Shown piece after piece: positions 1-7,981 of a DNA stretch of 48,803 bases. Position 1 is the stretch's first letter, and each line of letters begins with the position of its first letter. The notes under the pieces were generated by a model that was given only the letters and a program-made list of their open reading frames with translations, was not told the origin of the DNA and made no database searches. This stretch comes from JBFLXN01 sp040755715 [NCBI: Candidatus Edwardsbacteria bacterium] (lineage in GTDB: Bacteria; Edwardsbacteria; AC1; JBFLXN01), in the NCBI GenBank assembly GCA_040755715.1, contig JBFLXN010000002.1, positions 1 through 48,803 of the forward strand. The letters run 5' to 3'. The position numbers and the translations under genes were made by a program.

Positions 1-1
1 T

Positions 2-109
2 GCTTGGGTCAGACAACGTAATCGTCAGAAAGCAACCGTTTCCTGGCAGTTTACAAAGAACATTGCTCGTAAGAAACTTAACAGGTTCTATTACAATATC
101 AAAAATTAG
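2..109 (+). CDS. IS630-type transposase, C-terminal end (cut by window edge)
   Basis: Frame 2 is open from the window edge to a TAG at 107-109 and encodes 35 residues containing TVSWQFTKNIARKKLNRFY. This matches the typical end of IS630/Tc1-mariner type DDE transposases (W-Q-F-T, then A-R-x-K-L, then R-x-Y). Only the extreme C-terminus is visible, so intactness cannot be judged. Just after the stop, TTAGTGTCACAAAGCACTAG (106-125) is probably the element's terminal repeat. A closely related sequence forms a hairpin at 43745-43794. The family assignment rests on a short motif and is moderately confident. Confidence 0.55.
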   Translation, partial: AWVRQRNRQKATVSWQFTKNIARKKLNRFYYNIKN

Positions 110-147
110 TGTCACAAAGCACTAGTTTCCCCTAAAAAAAACATTTT

Positions 148-175
148 AACCACGGAGAACACGGATTTTCACAGA
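148..175. repeat. Half-site of the CCACGGA/ACACGGA intergenic repeat
   Basis: Starts AACCACGGAGAACACGGA. The same arm occurs at 20755, 31686 and, in variant form, 7001, 15867 and 26480, where it is paired with a reverse-complement arm to make a hairpin. Only one arm is present here. Confidence 0.6.
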
Positions 176-213
176 TTATTTGAAAGGGTAATGTAGCGAG
201 AAAAACAATCAGC

Positions 214-312
214 GCTTTGTTAAATTTTGGCTCAAAATCTGCCTCTGAAAGCGTGCCGTCGCCAAAGTGGCTTTGGCAAGTCGGCGACCTTCTGGCACAA
301 TAATATAAGCCT
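214..312. repeat. Dispersed repeat, copy 1, interrupted by a palindrome
   Basis: The blocks 214-243 and 288-312 match a second copy at 48586-48646 almost exactly. Here 44 bases (244-287) replace the six bases found between the blocks in copy 2. The insert is palindromic: GTCGCC/GGCGAC outer arms around GCCAAAG/CTTTGGC. A short ORF lies across this region on the minus strand but its frame only reflects the repeat, so no gene is called. The rest of 313-391 holds further GC-rich palindromes (ACGCCCT/AGGGCGT; TGCTCCGTAGGAGCA). Confidence 0.75.
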
Positions 313-391
313 GTTTTGCCTTTACAACGACGCCCTGCCTGCCTCTCGGCAAGGCCGAGGGCGTGCCTGGAGGCTTCAATCTGCTCCGTAG

Positions 392-1474
392 GAGCAAACT
401 GTTTGTAGAGTACTTATCAAATTTGAAATAGAGGATTTTAATAATCTATATGAAATATTTTTAGAACTTTTTGGAGAGAAAAAAGTTTTTATTTTTGATG
501 AGATACAGAATGCCCCCAAATGGGAAATTTTTGTAAGAAGGATGCAAGATAGGGGATACAAGTTTTTTATTACTGGCTCAAATGTTTCACTTCTGAGCAA
601 AGAATTAGGGACAAAATTAACTGGCAGATGCATTATGCTGGAGCTTTATCCTTTTTCTTTCAGGGAGTTTTTACTTTTTAAGGGATATGTTCTGCAAAAG
701 AACGATATGTCCTACACTACCAAAAGAGGACTGATAAAAAATTATTTTAATGAATACTTGCAAAAAGGTGGAATGCCAGAGTATTTGAAGTATAAAGACC
801 CCATCGTGCTAAAGAGGATATACGAGGATATACTATATAGAGATATTGTCGCCAGATACGAGATTAAAGAAATAAAGGCTTTGAGAGAACTAAGTTTTTA
901 TCTTTTAAGCAATATTGCCGGATTATTTTCTTATAATAATCTGAAGCAAATGTTACAATTGGGGAGCGTCAATACTGTCAAGAGTTATGTGGAGTATCTG
1001 GAAAATAGTTTTCTTATATTTGCCATCAATAGATTCTCTTATTCTTTAAAACAACAATTTATCGCTCCTAAAAAAATTTATTGTCTAGATAATGGACTGA
1101 CAGAGGCCGTGTCTTTTCAGTTTTCCAAAAATAAAGGTAAGTTTTTAGAAAATTTGGTATTCGTTGAACTTAAGCGGAGATACAAAGATATTTATTATTA
1201 CAGAACCGCCAATAATTTAGAAGTGGATTTCTTAATAAAAAATGGCAAAGATATTATACTTGTGCAAGTGACTGAGAATATAAAAGAGCAGAAAGTTAGA
1301 GATAGAGAAATAAACGCATTAGCTATAGCTAGGAAGGAATTAAAGACAACCAATTCTTTTATTTTGACTTTAGACAAGGAAGAAAGGATAAAAATTCAAA
1401 ATAAAACAATAATAGTAAAACCGATTTATAAATGGTTGATCGAAGATGCCAAAGAAGAAGATTACACCAGTTAG
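392..1474 (+). pseudogene. AAA ATPase with DUF4143 domain, 5'-truncated
   Basis: Open frame of about 360 codons with no convincing start before 542. The part upstream of 542 still reads as protein, including a Walker B-like VFIFDEIQNAPKWE (about codons 30-43). The Walker A region that should precede it is absent: the frame is closed by a TAG at 389-391, inside palindromic repeat DNA. Downstream there is a sensor-like ITGSN, an AAA_14 core, and a C-terminal DUF4143 nuclease-like fold (NNLEVDFLI). The family comprises ATPases of unknown cellular role, often linked with mobile DNA and defence. The gene's 5' end looks to have been replaced by repeat sequence, so it is likely inactive. It overlaps panB by 29 bases. 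Confidence 0.75.
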
Positions 1475-2252
1475 TTTAATAGAGATGAAGAGGCGGAAGG
1501 AGAGAATAGCGGCGCTTACTGCTTATGACTATCTTACAGCCGCTATCCTTGACGAGATTGGAATTGAAGTTATTTTAGTTGGTGATTCTGCCTCAATGGT
1601 CTATGCTGGCTATGAAAATACACTTCCTATTACTTTGACACAAATGCTCTACCACACTCAAGCGGTGGCCCGGGGGGCGAAAAATGCCTTGGTAATTACG
1701 GATATGCCATTTCTTTCTTTTCAAACTTCTGTTCCCGAAGCGATTAGGAATGCAGGCAGATGTCTGAAAGAAGGTGGTGCGCAGGCAGTAAAGATAGAAG
1801 GGGGACAACCAATGGTGAAGACAGTGAAAGCCTTGGTAGAGAGAGGAATCCCGGTGATGGGACACTTAGGTCTAATGCCACAGTCAGTCCATCGCTACGG
1901 GGGATACCCTGTGCAAGCCAGAGATAAAGAAGACGCCGAGCGTCTTCTGAAAGAAGCAAAGATGTTGGAACAAGCCGGGTGTTTCTCGTTAGTCTTAGAA
2001 AAAATCCCCTGGAAATTAGCAAAGGAAGTAACCGAAAAAATTTCTATTCCTACCATTGGCATTGGAGCAGGACCTTATTGTGATGGGCAGGTGCTGGTGA
2101 TTGATGATATGTTGGGTAGATTTGAGGAGTTTGTGCCTAAATTTGCCAAGCGCTACGCCCAAGTTGCCACTATAATGCGCCAGGCTTGCAAAAAATATAA
2201 GGAAGAAGTGAAATCAGGAAAGTTCCCCACATTAAGACATAGTTTTTCATAA
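1446..2252 (+). CDS. panB: 3-methyl-2-oxobutanoate hydroxymethyltransferase
   Basis: 268 residues, the normal PanB length. The enzyme moves a hydroxymethyl group from 5,10-methylenetetrahydrofolate to alpha-ketoisovalerate, the first committed step of pantothenate and CoA synthesis. Family motifs are clear: ALTAYDY (about residues 22-28), VGDSASMVYAG, PVMGHLGLMPQSVH (about 135-148) and IGIGAG with DGQVLVIDDMLG near 205-222. The start at 1446 lies inside the end of the truncated ATPase. A second ATG at 1485 (MKRRKERIAALT) is a possible alternative, since many PanB proteins begin about there. panC follows on the same strand but 1.4 kb away, separated by DNA methyltransferase genes. Confidence 0.95.
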   Translation: MPKKKITPVSLIEMKRRKERIAALTAYDYLTAAILDEIGIEVILVGDSASMVYAGYENTLPITLTQMLYHTQAVARGAKNALVITDMPFLSFQTSVPEAIRNAGRCLKEGGAQAVKIEGGQPMVKTVKALVERGIPVMGHLGLMPQSVHRYGGYPVQARDKEDAERLLKEAKMLEQAGCFSLVLEKIPWKLAKEVTEKISIPTIGIGAGPYCDGQVLVIDDMLGRFEEFVPKFAKRYAQVATIMRQACKKYKEEVKSGKFPTLRHSFS

Positions 2253-2290
2253 ACTAAAAAAGAGATTGAGACTATGCTTGAGGTAAATAA

Positions 2291-2536
2291 AAAAGCAGGC
2301 GTCAAATTCGGTTTGCTGGAACAGGCACTACCTTAGCTGTTGCTTATCAATTAGAACGGAACTCTATAGGCATAGAAATAGACCCAGAGAATGTCAAAAT
2401 AATAGAGAACCGACTAAAATATCCAAAGCCCGCTGATGATATTTCGCAGTCCCGCCATAGGCGGGATTACAGATACACTCCTGATTTGGAAAAAAGTTGG
2501 CCAGGAGATAAACATGTCATCGCCAAACAAAACTAG
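2291..2536 (+). pseudogene. Remnant of a DNA methyltransferase (C-terminal part)
   Basis: An 81-codon open stretch without a start codon. It begins just before FAGTGTTLAVAYQLERNSIG, the SAM-binding motif I of beta-class DNA methyltransferases, which lies near the C-terminus in this class, and goes on IEIDPENVKIIENRLK. The N-terminal target-recognition and SPPY half is missing. The palindrome TCCCGCCATAGGCGGGA (2450-2466) sits in frame inside the remnant. It is a different protein from the intact methyltransferase 60 bases downstream, so two methyltransferase genes once stood here. Confidence 0.75.
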
Positions 2537-2597
2537 AATTAACGTGTTTGAATTAGAATCAAGCGGGTTTTGATTTATCGAACAATATTGATGAAAT

Positions 2598-3449
2598 ATG
2601 GCCACACATCACAAATTGATAATTGGGAATTGCATGAGTATGAAAGAAATACCAGATGAAAGTTTACATTTAATGGTTACTTCGCCTCCTTATTTTAATG
2701 CACCGTTTGATTATAAAGGACTGTTCAAGAATTATGGGCAGTATCTAGGTGTTCTCAATAGGGTTGCTAAAGAAATATTCAGAGTTCTTAAGAATGGAAG
2801 AATTGCTGCCCTCAATATTGATGATATGCTTGTGAAGGGAGAAAAATTCCCGATTGTTTCAGATGCTACTAAGATATTTCTCAATGCAGGGTTTAGATAT
2901 AGAGACAGAATTATCTGGAAAAAACCCGATGGATATTTAAGGATTAGCAGAAGAAGTGGGGTTCTTTTGCAAAATCCTTATCCGATGTATTTTTATCCGG
3001 ATAATCTCCTAGAGAGCATAATCATTTTTCAAAAAGGAAAATTTGATTATCGCTCAATTTCAAAAGATGCGAGGGAAGTATCAAAAATAGAAATAAGAGA
3101 ATTTTCCGAAAATAAATGGTATATGATGCTTTGGGAAATGACTAATGTTCTGCCGGGGTCACAGTTAGAAAAAGATATTGCCGCATTTCCAGAAGAATTA
3201 CCTTATAGAATTATAAAATTATTTTCGTATGTAGGTGAAACTGTGCTTGACCCATTTGCTGGAAGTGGAACCACTATGAAGGTGGCAAGAGATTTAGGGC
3301 GAAACAGTATTGGAATAGAAATAAAAAAATCTCTCATCCCTATTATAAAGAAAAAACTCGGCTTTGACGGACAATCCGAACTTTATCATCAAGACGATAC
3401 TTTTGAAGTTATCATAAGAGAAGGTGTTAGGTATGGATGTATCAGCTAA
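2598..3449 (+). CDS. DNA methyltransferase, beta class (N4-cytosine or N6-adenine)
   Basis: 283 residues. The catalytic motif IV, TSPPYF (about residues 29-34), precedes motif I, DPFAGSGTT (about 219-227), which defines the beta permutation used by type II modification enzymes. SPPY is most often seen in N4-cytosine enzymes, but some beta N6-adenine enzymes carry it too, so the base is not certain. The NVLPGSQLEKDIAAFPEELP segment before motif I is typical of the class. It appears intact. The next frame starts 17 bases before its stop, an arrangement common for a modification and restriction pair, but that partner is truncated. It is probably an orphan methylase left from a restriction-modification system. 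Confidence 0.88.
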   Translation: MATHHKLIIGNCMSMKEIPDESLHLMVTSPPYFNAPFDYKGLFKNYGQYLGVLNRVAKEIFRVLKNGRIAALNIDDMLVKGEKFPIVSDATKIFLNAGFRYRDRIIWKKPDGYLRISRRSGVLLQNPYPMYFYPDNLLESIIIFQKGKFDYRSISKDAREVSKIEIREFSENKWYMMLWEMTNVLPGSQLEKDIAAFPEELPYRIIKLFSYVGETVLDPFAGSGTTMKVARDLGRNSIGIEIKKSLIPIIKKKLGFDGQSELYHQDDTFEVIIREGVRYGCIS

Positions 3450-3597
3450 AATAACCGGCATAACATATTCGCCCTTTTTGGGTCGTGAATTAAGCACTTT
3501 TAACATAGACCAACTTGGTGAGGCGATATCAAATGATGCGACTTTTATTTTGTTGGAACATAATCTAATTTTTAATGAATTGAAATTTTGCCAATGA
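3433..3597 (+). pseudogene. Truncated partner of the methyltransferase (54 residues)
   Basis: ATG at 3433 lies inside the end of the methyltransferase gene. The frame encodes MDVSAKITGITYSPFLGREL and continues to a TGA at 3595-3597. The clean MDVSAKITGI start looks like a genuine N-terminus and overlaps the methylase stop as co-translated restriction enzymes often do. At 54 residues it is far too short for an endonuclease, so it is most likely a C-terminally truncated restriction partner. The restriction role is inferred from position only. The stretch from 3598 to panC holds no other gene. Confidence 0.5.
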
Positions 3598-3642
3598 CTA
3601 ATAGCGACCAAAAGCGTTGGTTTTGAGCAGGAAACTTGAAAA

Positions 3643-4494
3643 ATGAAAATCATTACTAAAATCAAACAAATGCAGAGGATTGCTAAGACAGCACACCGCC
3701 AGGGCAAAGCAATCGGCTTTGTGCCAACGATGGGCTATTTGCACGAAGGACATCTTTCTTTGATTCATCTGGCTAAGAAAAAAAATAATTTAGTCGTTGT
3801 CTCCATATTTGTAAATCCTGCCCAGTTCGGTCCGAAAGAAGACTATAAAGAATATCCGAGGAATTTAGAAAGGGATAAAATTTTAGCCAAGAGGGCTGGC
3901 TGTGATATTCTCTTTGTTCCCACAGTTGAAGAGATGTATCCTGAAGATTATCTTACTTATGTTAATGTGGAGAAGATTACGGAAGTTCTTTGCGGTGCTT
4001 CTCGTCCAGGCCATTTTCGTGGAGTAACTACCGTAGTTATCAAACTTTTCAACATTGTCCAGCCGAATGTTGCTATTTTCGGGCAGAAAGATGCCCAGCA
4101 GGCAATAGTGATTACACAAATGGTTAAAGACTTGAATCTGCCAGTGAAAATCATTGTCGCCCCAATTGTGCGTGAAAAAGACGGACTGGCCATGAGTTCA
4201 AGAAATACTTATCTCTCTACAGAAGAAAGAAAAGATGCCACTGTTTTATATCAATCTCTTCAATTGGCAAAAAGAATGATTTTAGAAGGAGAAAGGAAAT
4301 CGGAAAAAATAAGGGAAGGGATGCGAAAATTTATCAGTGAAAAGAAGAGCGCCGCTATTGATTATATTGCTATTGTCAACCCAGAAAATTTGCAAAAAAT
4401 AGCCATAATTGAAGGAAAAGTTCTCATCACCCTAGCGGTGAAAATCGGAAAGACAAGACTTATTGATAATTTGCTGGTTACGCCACCACCCTAA
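3643..4494 (+). CDS. panC: Pantothenate synthetase (pantoate-beta-alanine ligase)
   Basis: 283 residues, typical length. Joins pantoate and beta-alanine with ATP to make pantothenate. The nucleotidyl-transferase signature GFVPTMGYLHEGHLSLI (about residues 25-41) carries the HIGH-like HEGH, and VSIFVNPAQF follows. GQKDAQQ (about 146-152) and the KMSKS-equivalent AMSSRN (about 182-187) are present. AGGAAAC precedes the ATG at suitable spacing. With panB it completes most of the pathway; panD and panE are not in the window. The last 17 bases overlap the convergent decarboxylase gene. Confidence 0.96.
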   Translation: MKIITKIKQMQRIAKTAHRQGKAIGFVPTMGYLHEGHLSLIHLAKKKNNLVVVSIFVNPAQFGPKEDYKEYPRNLERDKILAKRAGCDILFVPTVEEMYPEDYLTYVNVEKITEVLCGASRPGHFRGVTTVVIKLFNIVQPNVAIFGQKDAQQAIVITQMVKDLNLPVKIIVAPIVREKDGLAMSSRNTYLSTEERKDATVLYQSLQLAKRMILEGERKSEKIREGMRKFISEKKSAAIDYIAIVNPENLQKIAIIEGKVLITLAVKIGKTRLIDNLLVTPPP

Positions 4495-5941
4495 CCATTC
4501 CACCATTTTGGTCTGAAGGTCCCACCATCGTAGCTCCTCCTCTTTCCATCATTTGAAGATATTCCACCGCCTCTTTGGTAATTTCTTCTCCGGGAGCAAT
4601 CACTGGAATACCCGGCGGATAGACACTGAAGATTTCAGTGGAAATTTCTCCAATCGCCTCTGATAAAGGAATTGTCTTGTATTTGGCAAAGAAAGCCTCA
4701 CGCGGAGAGAGTTTCAGTGGTGGATAACTCTTAGGCAAAGAACAATTAATCCGGTAGAGATGATTATTATTCTCCCGATGTTTTTCACCTAAATTCTTCA
4801 ACCCGGTAATGAGTTTTTTCAAATCTTGTTCTTCATCCCCAATGGTAATTAAAAATAAAAGGGAATCAATATCAGCCATCTCCGGTTGAATATGATATTG
4901 GTGGTCCAAAATTCTGCTTGCCTTAAAACCAGTGAGCCCCAATTCTTTGACGAAGACTGTCAATTTAGTAGGGTCTAAAGAAAATGGAGTCACATCGCAA
5001 GGTTGTAGACAATAAAGTCCATCCAAATGATTGATTTCTTCTCTTGCTCGGTTAGACAAAGCAATTATTTTGTCCAGAAGCTCTTTCCCTTGGGTGGCCA
5101 TCTGTCTTCTAGCTAAATCCAAAGAAATCATTAAGAGATAAGAAGGGCTAGTGCTCTGAATAATCAAAAGGATATTTTCTAAATCCCGCAAATCAATGCG
5201 TTCGCCTTTGATATGAAGCATCGCCGATTGGGTCAGCCCCGAAATAATCTTATGTGTGCTTTCTACACAAATATCAGCCTCAGCATCCATTGCTGAGATA
5301 GGCAAATCTGGATGAAAGTGAAAATGCGGTCCGTGGGCTTGGTCAACCATTACAATCTTATGATACTGATGCATGAATTTGACTATTCCCAATAAGTCAG
5401 CGGAGATTCCCTGATAGGTAGGACTGGAAATGAAGACCCCTCTTATATCTGGATGTTCCTTTAAAACTTTTTCAATTGTTTCCGCAGTGACATTTTTGAC
5501 GAAGCCTCTTTCTTCGTCAATTCCCGGAGAGACATAGATTGGAATAGCCCCAGTGAGAATCAAACCTGCGAGAACCGACTTATGGGCGTTGCGGGGCACT
5601 ATGACTTTATCACCGGGAAAGAGAACGCCCAAGAGCATTGCCAAATTTCCACCAGTGGAGCCATTGATTAAAAAATAACTCTTGTCCGCACCATAAGCCT
5701 GAGCGGCTAACTCTTGAGCTTCTCTAATTGCTCCTATCGGATGGAAGAGACAATCAGTTTCTTCTAAAACAGTCAAATCAAATTTAAAGATTTCTTGACC
5801 AACTAATCTCTTTAATTCCGCATCAATTCCTTTGCCCTGTTTATGACCGGGGGTATGGAATGGGGTCTTTTCTGTTTTGACATATTTTGCCAAGGCTTCA
5901 AATAACGGAGCCTGTCGTTGCTCTTCTTCAGATAAACTCAA
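4478..5941 (-). CDS. Arg/Lys/Orn decarboxylase family, PLP fold type I
   Basis: About 487 residues. Family marks: FHTPGHKQGKG near the N-terminus and ESTHKIISGLTQSAMLH, whose Lys binds pyridoxal phosphate. The C-terminal YPPGIPVIAPGE is also typical. In this family the product is agmatine, cadaverine or putrescine. Next to a SAM decarboxylase and an aminopropyltransferase, arginine decarboxylase is the best guess, but substrate cannot be read from sequence. Start choice: a GTG at 5962 opens the frame, but AAGGAGG lies just after it, five bases before a TTG at 5941, so TTG is preferred. The gene follows speE on the same strand. Confidence 0.88.
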   Translation of the reverse strand: MSLSEEEQRQAPLFEALAKYVKTEKTPFHTPGHKQGKGIDAELKRLVGQEIFKFDLTVLEETDCLFHPIGAIREAQELAAQAYGADKSYFLINGSTGGNLAMLLGVLFPGDKVIVPRNAHKSVLAGLILTGAIPIYVSPGIDEERGFVKNVTAETIEKVLKEHPDIRGVFISSPTYQGISADLLGIVKFMHQYHKIVMVDQAHGPHFHFHPDLPISAMDAEADICVESTHKIISGLTQSAMLHIKGERIDLRDLENILLIIQSTSPSYLLMISLDLARRQMATQGKELLDKIIALSNRAREEINHLDGLYCLQPCDVTPFSLDPTKLTVFVKELGLTGFKASRILDHQYHIQPEMADIDSLLFLITIGDEEQDLKKLITGLKNLGEKHRENNNHLYRINCSLPKSYPPLKLSPREAFFAKYKTIPLSEAIGEISTEIFSVYPPGIPVIAPGEEITKEAVEYLQMMERGGATMVGPSDQNGGMVRVVA

Positions 5942-5965
5942 AATTTCCTCCTTATTTAACACTTT

Positions 5966-6041
5966 CCGCCAACCGCATTCCGCTTATCGCAGGCGGTCTG
6001 CGGTTGGCGATTAGCGGCCAGCGGATAGCGGATAGCGGTTA
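5966..6041. repeat. GC-rich tandem-like intergenic repeat (GCGGATAGCGG type)
   Basis: Short units related to GCGGATAGCGG and GATTAGCGG are repeated between speE and the decarboxylase gene. Related units occur at 14028-14053 and 33366-33441. The GATAGTT motif at 6045-6055 matches the tandem heptamer inside lpd. Confidence 0.6.
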
Positions 6042-6042
6042 A

Positions 6043-6957
6043 TTAGTTGATAGTTAAAGGGTGGGCATCTTCAATAAGGCGAGATGGTTTCTTTTGCGCC
6101 TCCCGCAAAAACTTTGGTAGAGAAAAAATCGCCTGATGTGTCTCTCCGTCATAATAGAGTAGGTCTTGGATTTCTCGTTCTTTTAGCAAGCGGTCAATCT
6201 CTTGACAAAAAAGATTTTTCGGGTCGTTGGCTTTTGAGCCAAGAATCATTCCCCAAGGAAGGTCAAAGGAGGGAATAATGACTTCATAAATGCGGACAAT
6301 CGGAAAGGAAGTTTCAATAGTTTTAGCAATCATCATCAAAAGTGTGGTATCACCTGGTCGGGTAGTGCCAGCCTGAAGGCTGATAGTGCCTTGAGGAGTG
6401 AGATGCTGATAGACAATTTGATAAAACTCTTTTGTATAAAGTTTTACGGCGGGACTGCCAGCCATCGGTTCGGTCAAATCAATAATGATGCTATCAAAGG
6501 ATTCTTCGGTTTCTTCTAAATATTTTCGGGCATCAGTATAAATCACTTCACTCCGAGGGTCATCAAATGAACTTTTTGCCCATTCAGGCAAAAACTTTTT
6601 ACAGAAATTCACTAATTCTTCATCAATATCCACCATTACTGCTTTTTCAATAGTTTTGTGTTTCAATACTTCGCGCAAGGTCGCCCCTTCTGCTCCACCA
6701 ATAATCATTACTTTACGAGGTTTCGGGATTAGCAATAATGGCGGATGCACCAAGGCTTCGTGGTAGATAAATTCGTCCTTTTCTGATGATTGAATTTTGC
6801 CGTCTAAGAAAAGACAGCAGCCATAGCCAAAAGTCTCTACCAAATCCACCCTTTGAAATTGAGTTTGTTTACTCAAAAGATATTCTTTGATTCCATGCAT
6901 GTGGGCTTCGGTAGAACCAAAATATTCAATAAACCAACGATTTTGTGGCAGCATCAT
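6043..6957 (-). CDS. speE: Aminopropyltransferase (spermidine synthase family)
   Basis: 304 residues. Transfers an aminopropyl group from decarboxylated SAM to an amine. The SAM-site motif is GGAEGATLREVLKH (about residues 97-110), followed by AVMVDIDEELV and IIDLTEP. The usual bacterial spermidine synthase has GGGDG and DSSDP. The variant here, together with EKAVMVDID, PEW and FDDPR, resembles the Thermus enzyme that acts on agmatine and triamines. A route through aminopropylagmatine is therefore possible; plain putrescine use is the alternative. GGAG precedes the double ATG. It is likely co-transcribed with speD upstream and the decarboxylase downstream. Confidence 0.9.
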   Translation of the reverse strand: MMLPQNRWFIEYFGSTEAHMHGIKEYLLSKQTQFQRVDLVETFGYGCCLFLDGKIQSSEKDEFIYHEALVHPPLLLIPKPRKVMIIGGAEGATLREVLKHKTIEKAVMVDIDEELVNFCKKFLPEWAKSSFDDPRSEVIYTDARKYLEETEESFDSIIIDLTEPMAGSPAVKLYTKEFYQIVYQHLTPQGTISLQAGTTRPGDTTLLMMIAKTIETSFPIVRIYEVIIPSFDLPWGMILGSKANDPKNLFCQEIDRLLKEREIQDLLYYDGETHQAIFSLPKFLREAQKKPSRLIEDAHPLTIN

Positions 6958-7000
6958 TGTTCTCCAAAATTCTTGATCATAAAAAAATTATAGAATCTTC

Positions 7001-7128
7001 CCCACGGAGATACGAAATAGAAATACATTGAAATTGATGGAAATTTGTGGAAATAATGAACGACAATAAATTTCAATGAATTTCAATAAGTTTCCATAAG
7101 TTTCTAATTACTTTCGTGATTTCGTGGT
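7001..7128. repeat. Intergenic hairpin, CCACGGA/CGTGG family
   Basis: Left arm CCCACGGAGATACGAAA pairs imperfectly with right arm TTTCGTGATTTCGTGG. The interior carries ATTGAAATTGATGGAAAT against its rough complement. It occupies most of the speD-speE gap and belongs to the family seen at 15867, 20755, 26480 and 31686. Confidence 0.65.
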
Positions 7129-7135
7129 CTAACCC

Positions 7136-7489
7136 TTAAAAATTTAGAACTCCTCGGTCTAAAGTAACCGAAGTGATATGTTTGGCTTTTACTTTTTGAC
7201 GAATGTATTCGGTCGCTTTGGAGTAATCCATAGAGTCCCCACAGAAGAAAAGGTCAACCGCCGCATAGCCGTATTCGGGCCAGGTATGAATGGTGAAATG
7301 TGATTCCGCAATTACTACCACACCCGAGACACCGTGCGGATTAAACTTGTGAAAAAGAACCTTCACGATGTGGGCTCCAGACTTCTTAGCCGCCTCCACC
7401 AGAATCTTCTCTATTCCTTTGACATTGTTCAAAGCTTTGCGATCACAATCAAACATCTCTAAGAGAATGTGATGGCCTAAAGCTTTCAT
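7136..7489 (-). CDS. speD: S-adenosylmethionine decarboxylase proenzyme
   Basis: 117 residues, the size of the bacterial/archaeal class 1 proenzyme. It makes decarboxylated SAM, the aminopropyl donor for SpeE. The chain self-cleaves between Glu62 and Ser63 in VIAESHFTIHTWPE, turning Ser63 into the pyruvoyl cofactor. The downstream His68 and the Cys in LFFCGD are the expected processing and catalytic residues. AAGGAGGAG precedes the ATG. First gene of the polyamine group; a possible promoter lies at 7669-7697. Confidence 0.96.
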   Translation of the reverse strand: MKALGHHILLEMFDCDRKALNNVKGIEKILVEAAKKSGAHIVKVLFHKFNPHGVSGVVVIAESHFTIHTWPEYGYAAVDLFFCGDSMDYSKATEYIRQKVKAKHITSVTLDRGVLNF

Positions 7490-7625
7490 CTTTATTTCTC
7501 CTCCTTGGCGAGTCCTTCACCCGAACGAGAATTATCACCCCCCTCTGTTTGTTTTGTCCGGTTTAGGTGACTCTTTTTGTAAGTCCGCCTTTAGGCGCGG
7601 ACCAAAAGGTTAACCTTTCTTTCTC

Positions 7626-7653
7626 GTAGGGGCGAATGGCTGTTTGCCCCTAC
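7626..7653. repeat. GTAGGGGC/GCCCCTAC palindrome
   Basis: Perfect 8-bp arms around a 12-base loop in the speD leader. The related GTAGGGGCAGGTT palindrome lies in frame inside ybeY at 32740-32768. A neighbouring hairpin with GTCCGC/GCGGAC arms lies at 7583-7602. Confidence 0.65.
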
Positions 7654-7668
7654 TCCGAATTTTGTATA

Positions 7669-7697
7669 AAAATATCATATTTGAAAAATTTTGTCAA
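7669..7697 (-). promoter_or_regulatory. Probable promoter of speD
   Basis: On the minus strand TTGACA (7697-7692) is followed after 17 bases by TATTTT (7674-7669). The -35 is consensus and the -10 weak. It would give a leader of about 170 bases containing two hairpins. Confidence 0.45.
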
Positions 7698-7846
7698 GAC
7701 TTTTTTTCACTTTTTTTAAAAAAAATTTCAATTAGTTGGGTTCAGTTTTTTGATGACTACCATATATGGGGGACAAGTTTTGTATAAGCAAGAATCGTGC
7801 CACGAAGGGTAAAAATGAACAAAAAATGATGTGCTAAAGATTTTTC

Positions 7847-7875
7847 TTGACAATAAGGTTGGATTTTGCTACAAT
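7847..7875 (+). promoter_or_regulatory. Promoter of the OmpA-family gene
   Basis: TTGACA (7847-7852), a 17-base spacer, then TACAAT (7870-7875): a near-perfect sigma-70 type promoter. It rules out the frame-opening codon at 7847 as the gene start and supports ATG 7982. The leader contains an imperfect hairpin (7895-7963, GAAGACAC/GTGTCTTC). Confidence 0.8.
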
Positions 7876-7981
7876 TTCTATAAAAAGAGAGAAACCCCAT
7901 GGAAGAGTTGAAGACACAAAAAAAATAGAATTGAAAATTTTCGTGTCTTCTGTGTCTTCGTGGTCAAAAAAGGAGGGTTCT

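Noticed and set aside
209-397. 62-codon minus-strand frame
   Set aside because: It follows a dispersed repeat and palindromes, and its likeness to the frame at 48521-48742 is due to the repeat itself.
7847-7981. Longer start for the OmpA-family gene
   Set aside because: The region contains the promoter, and the signal peptide begins at 7982 after AAAGGAGGG.
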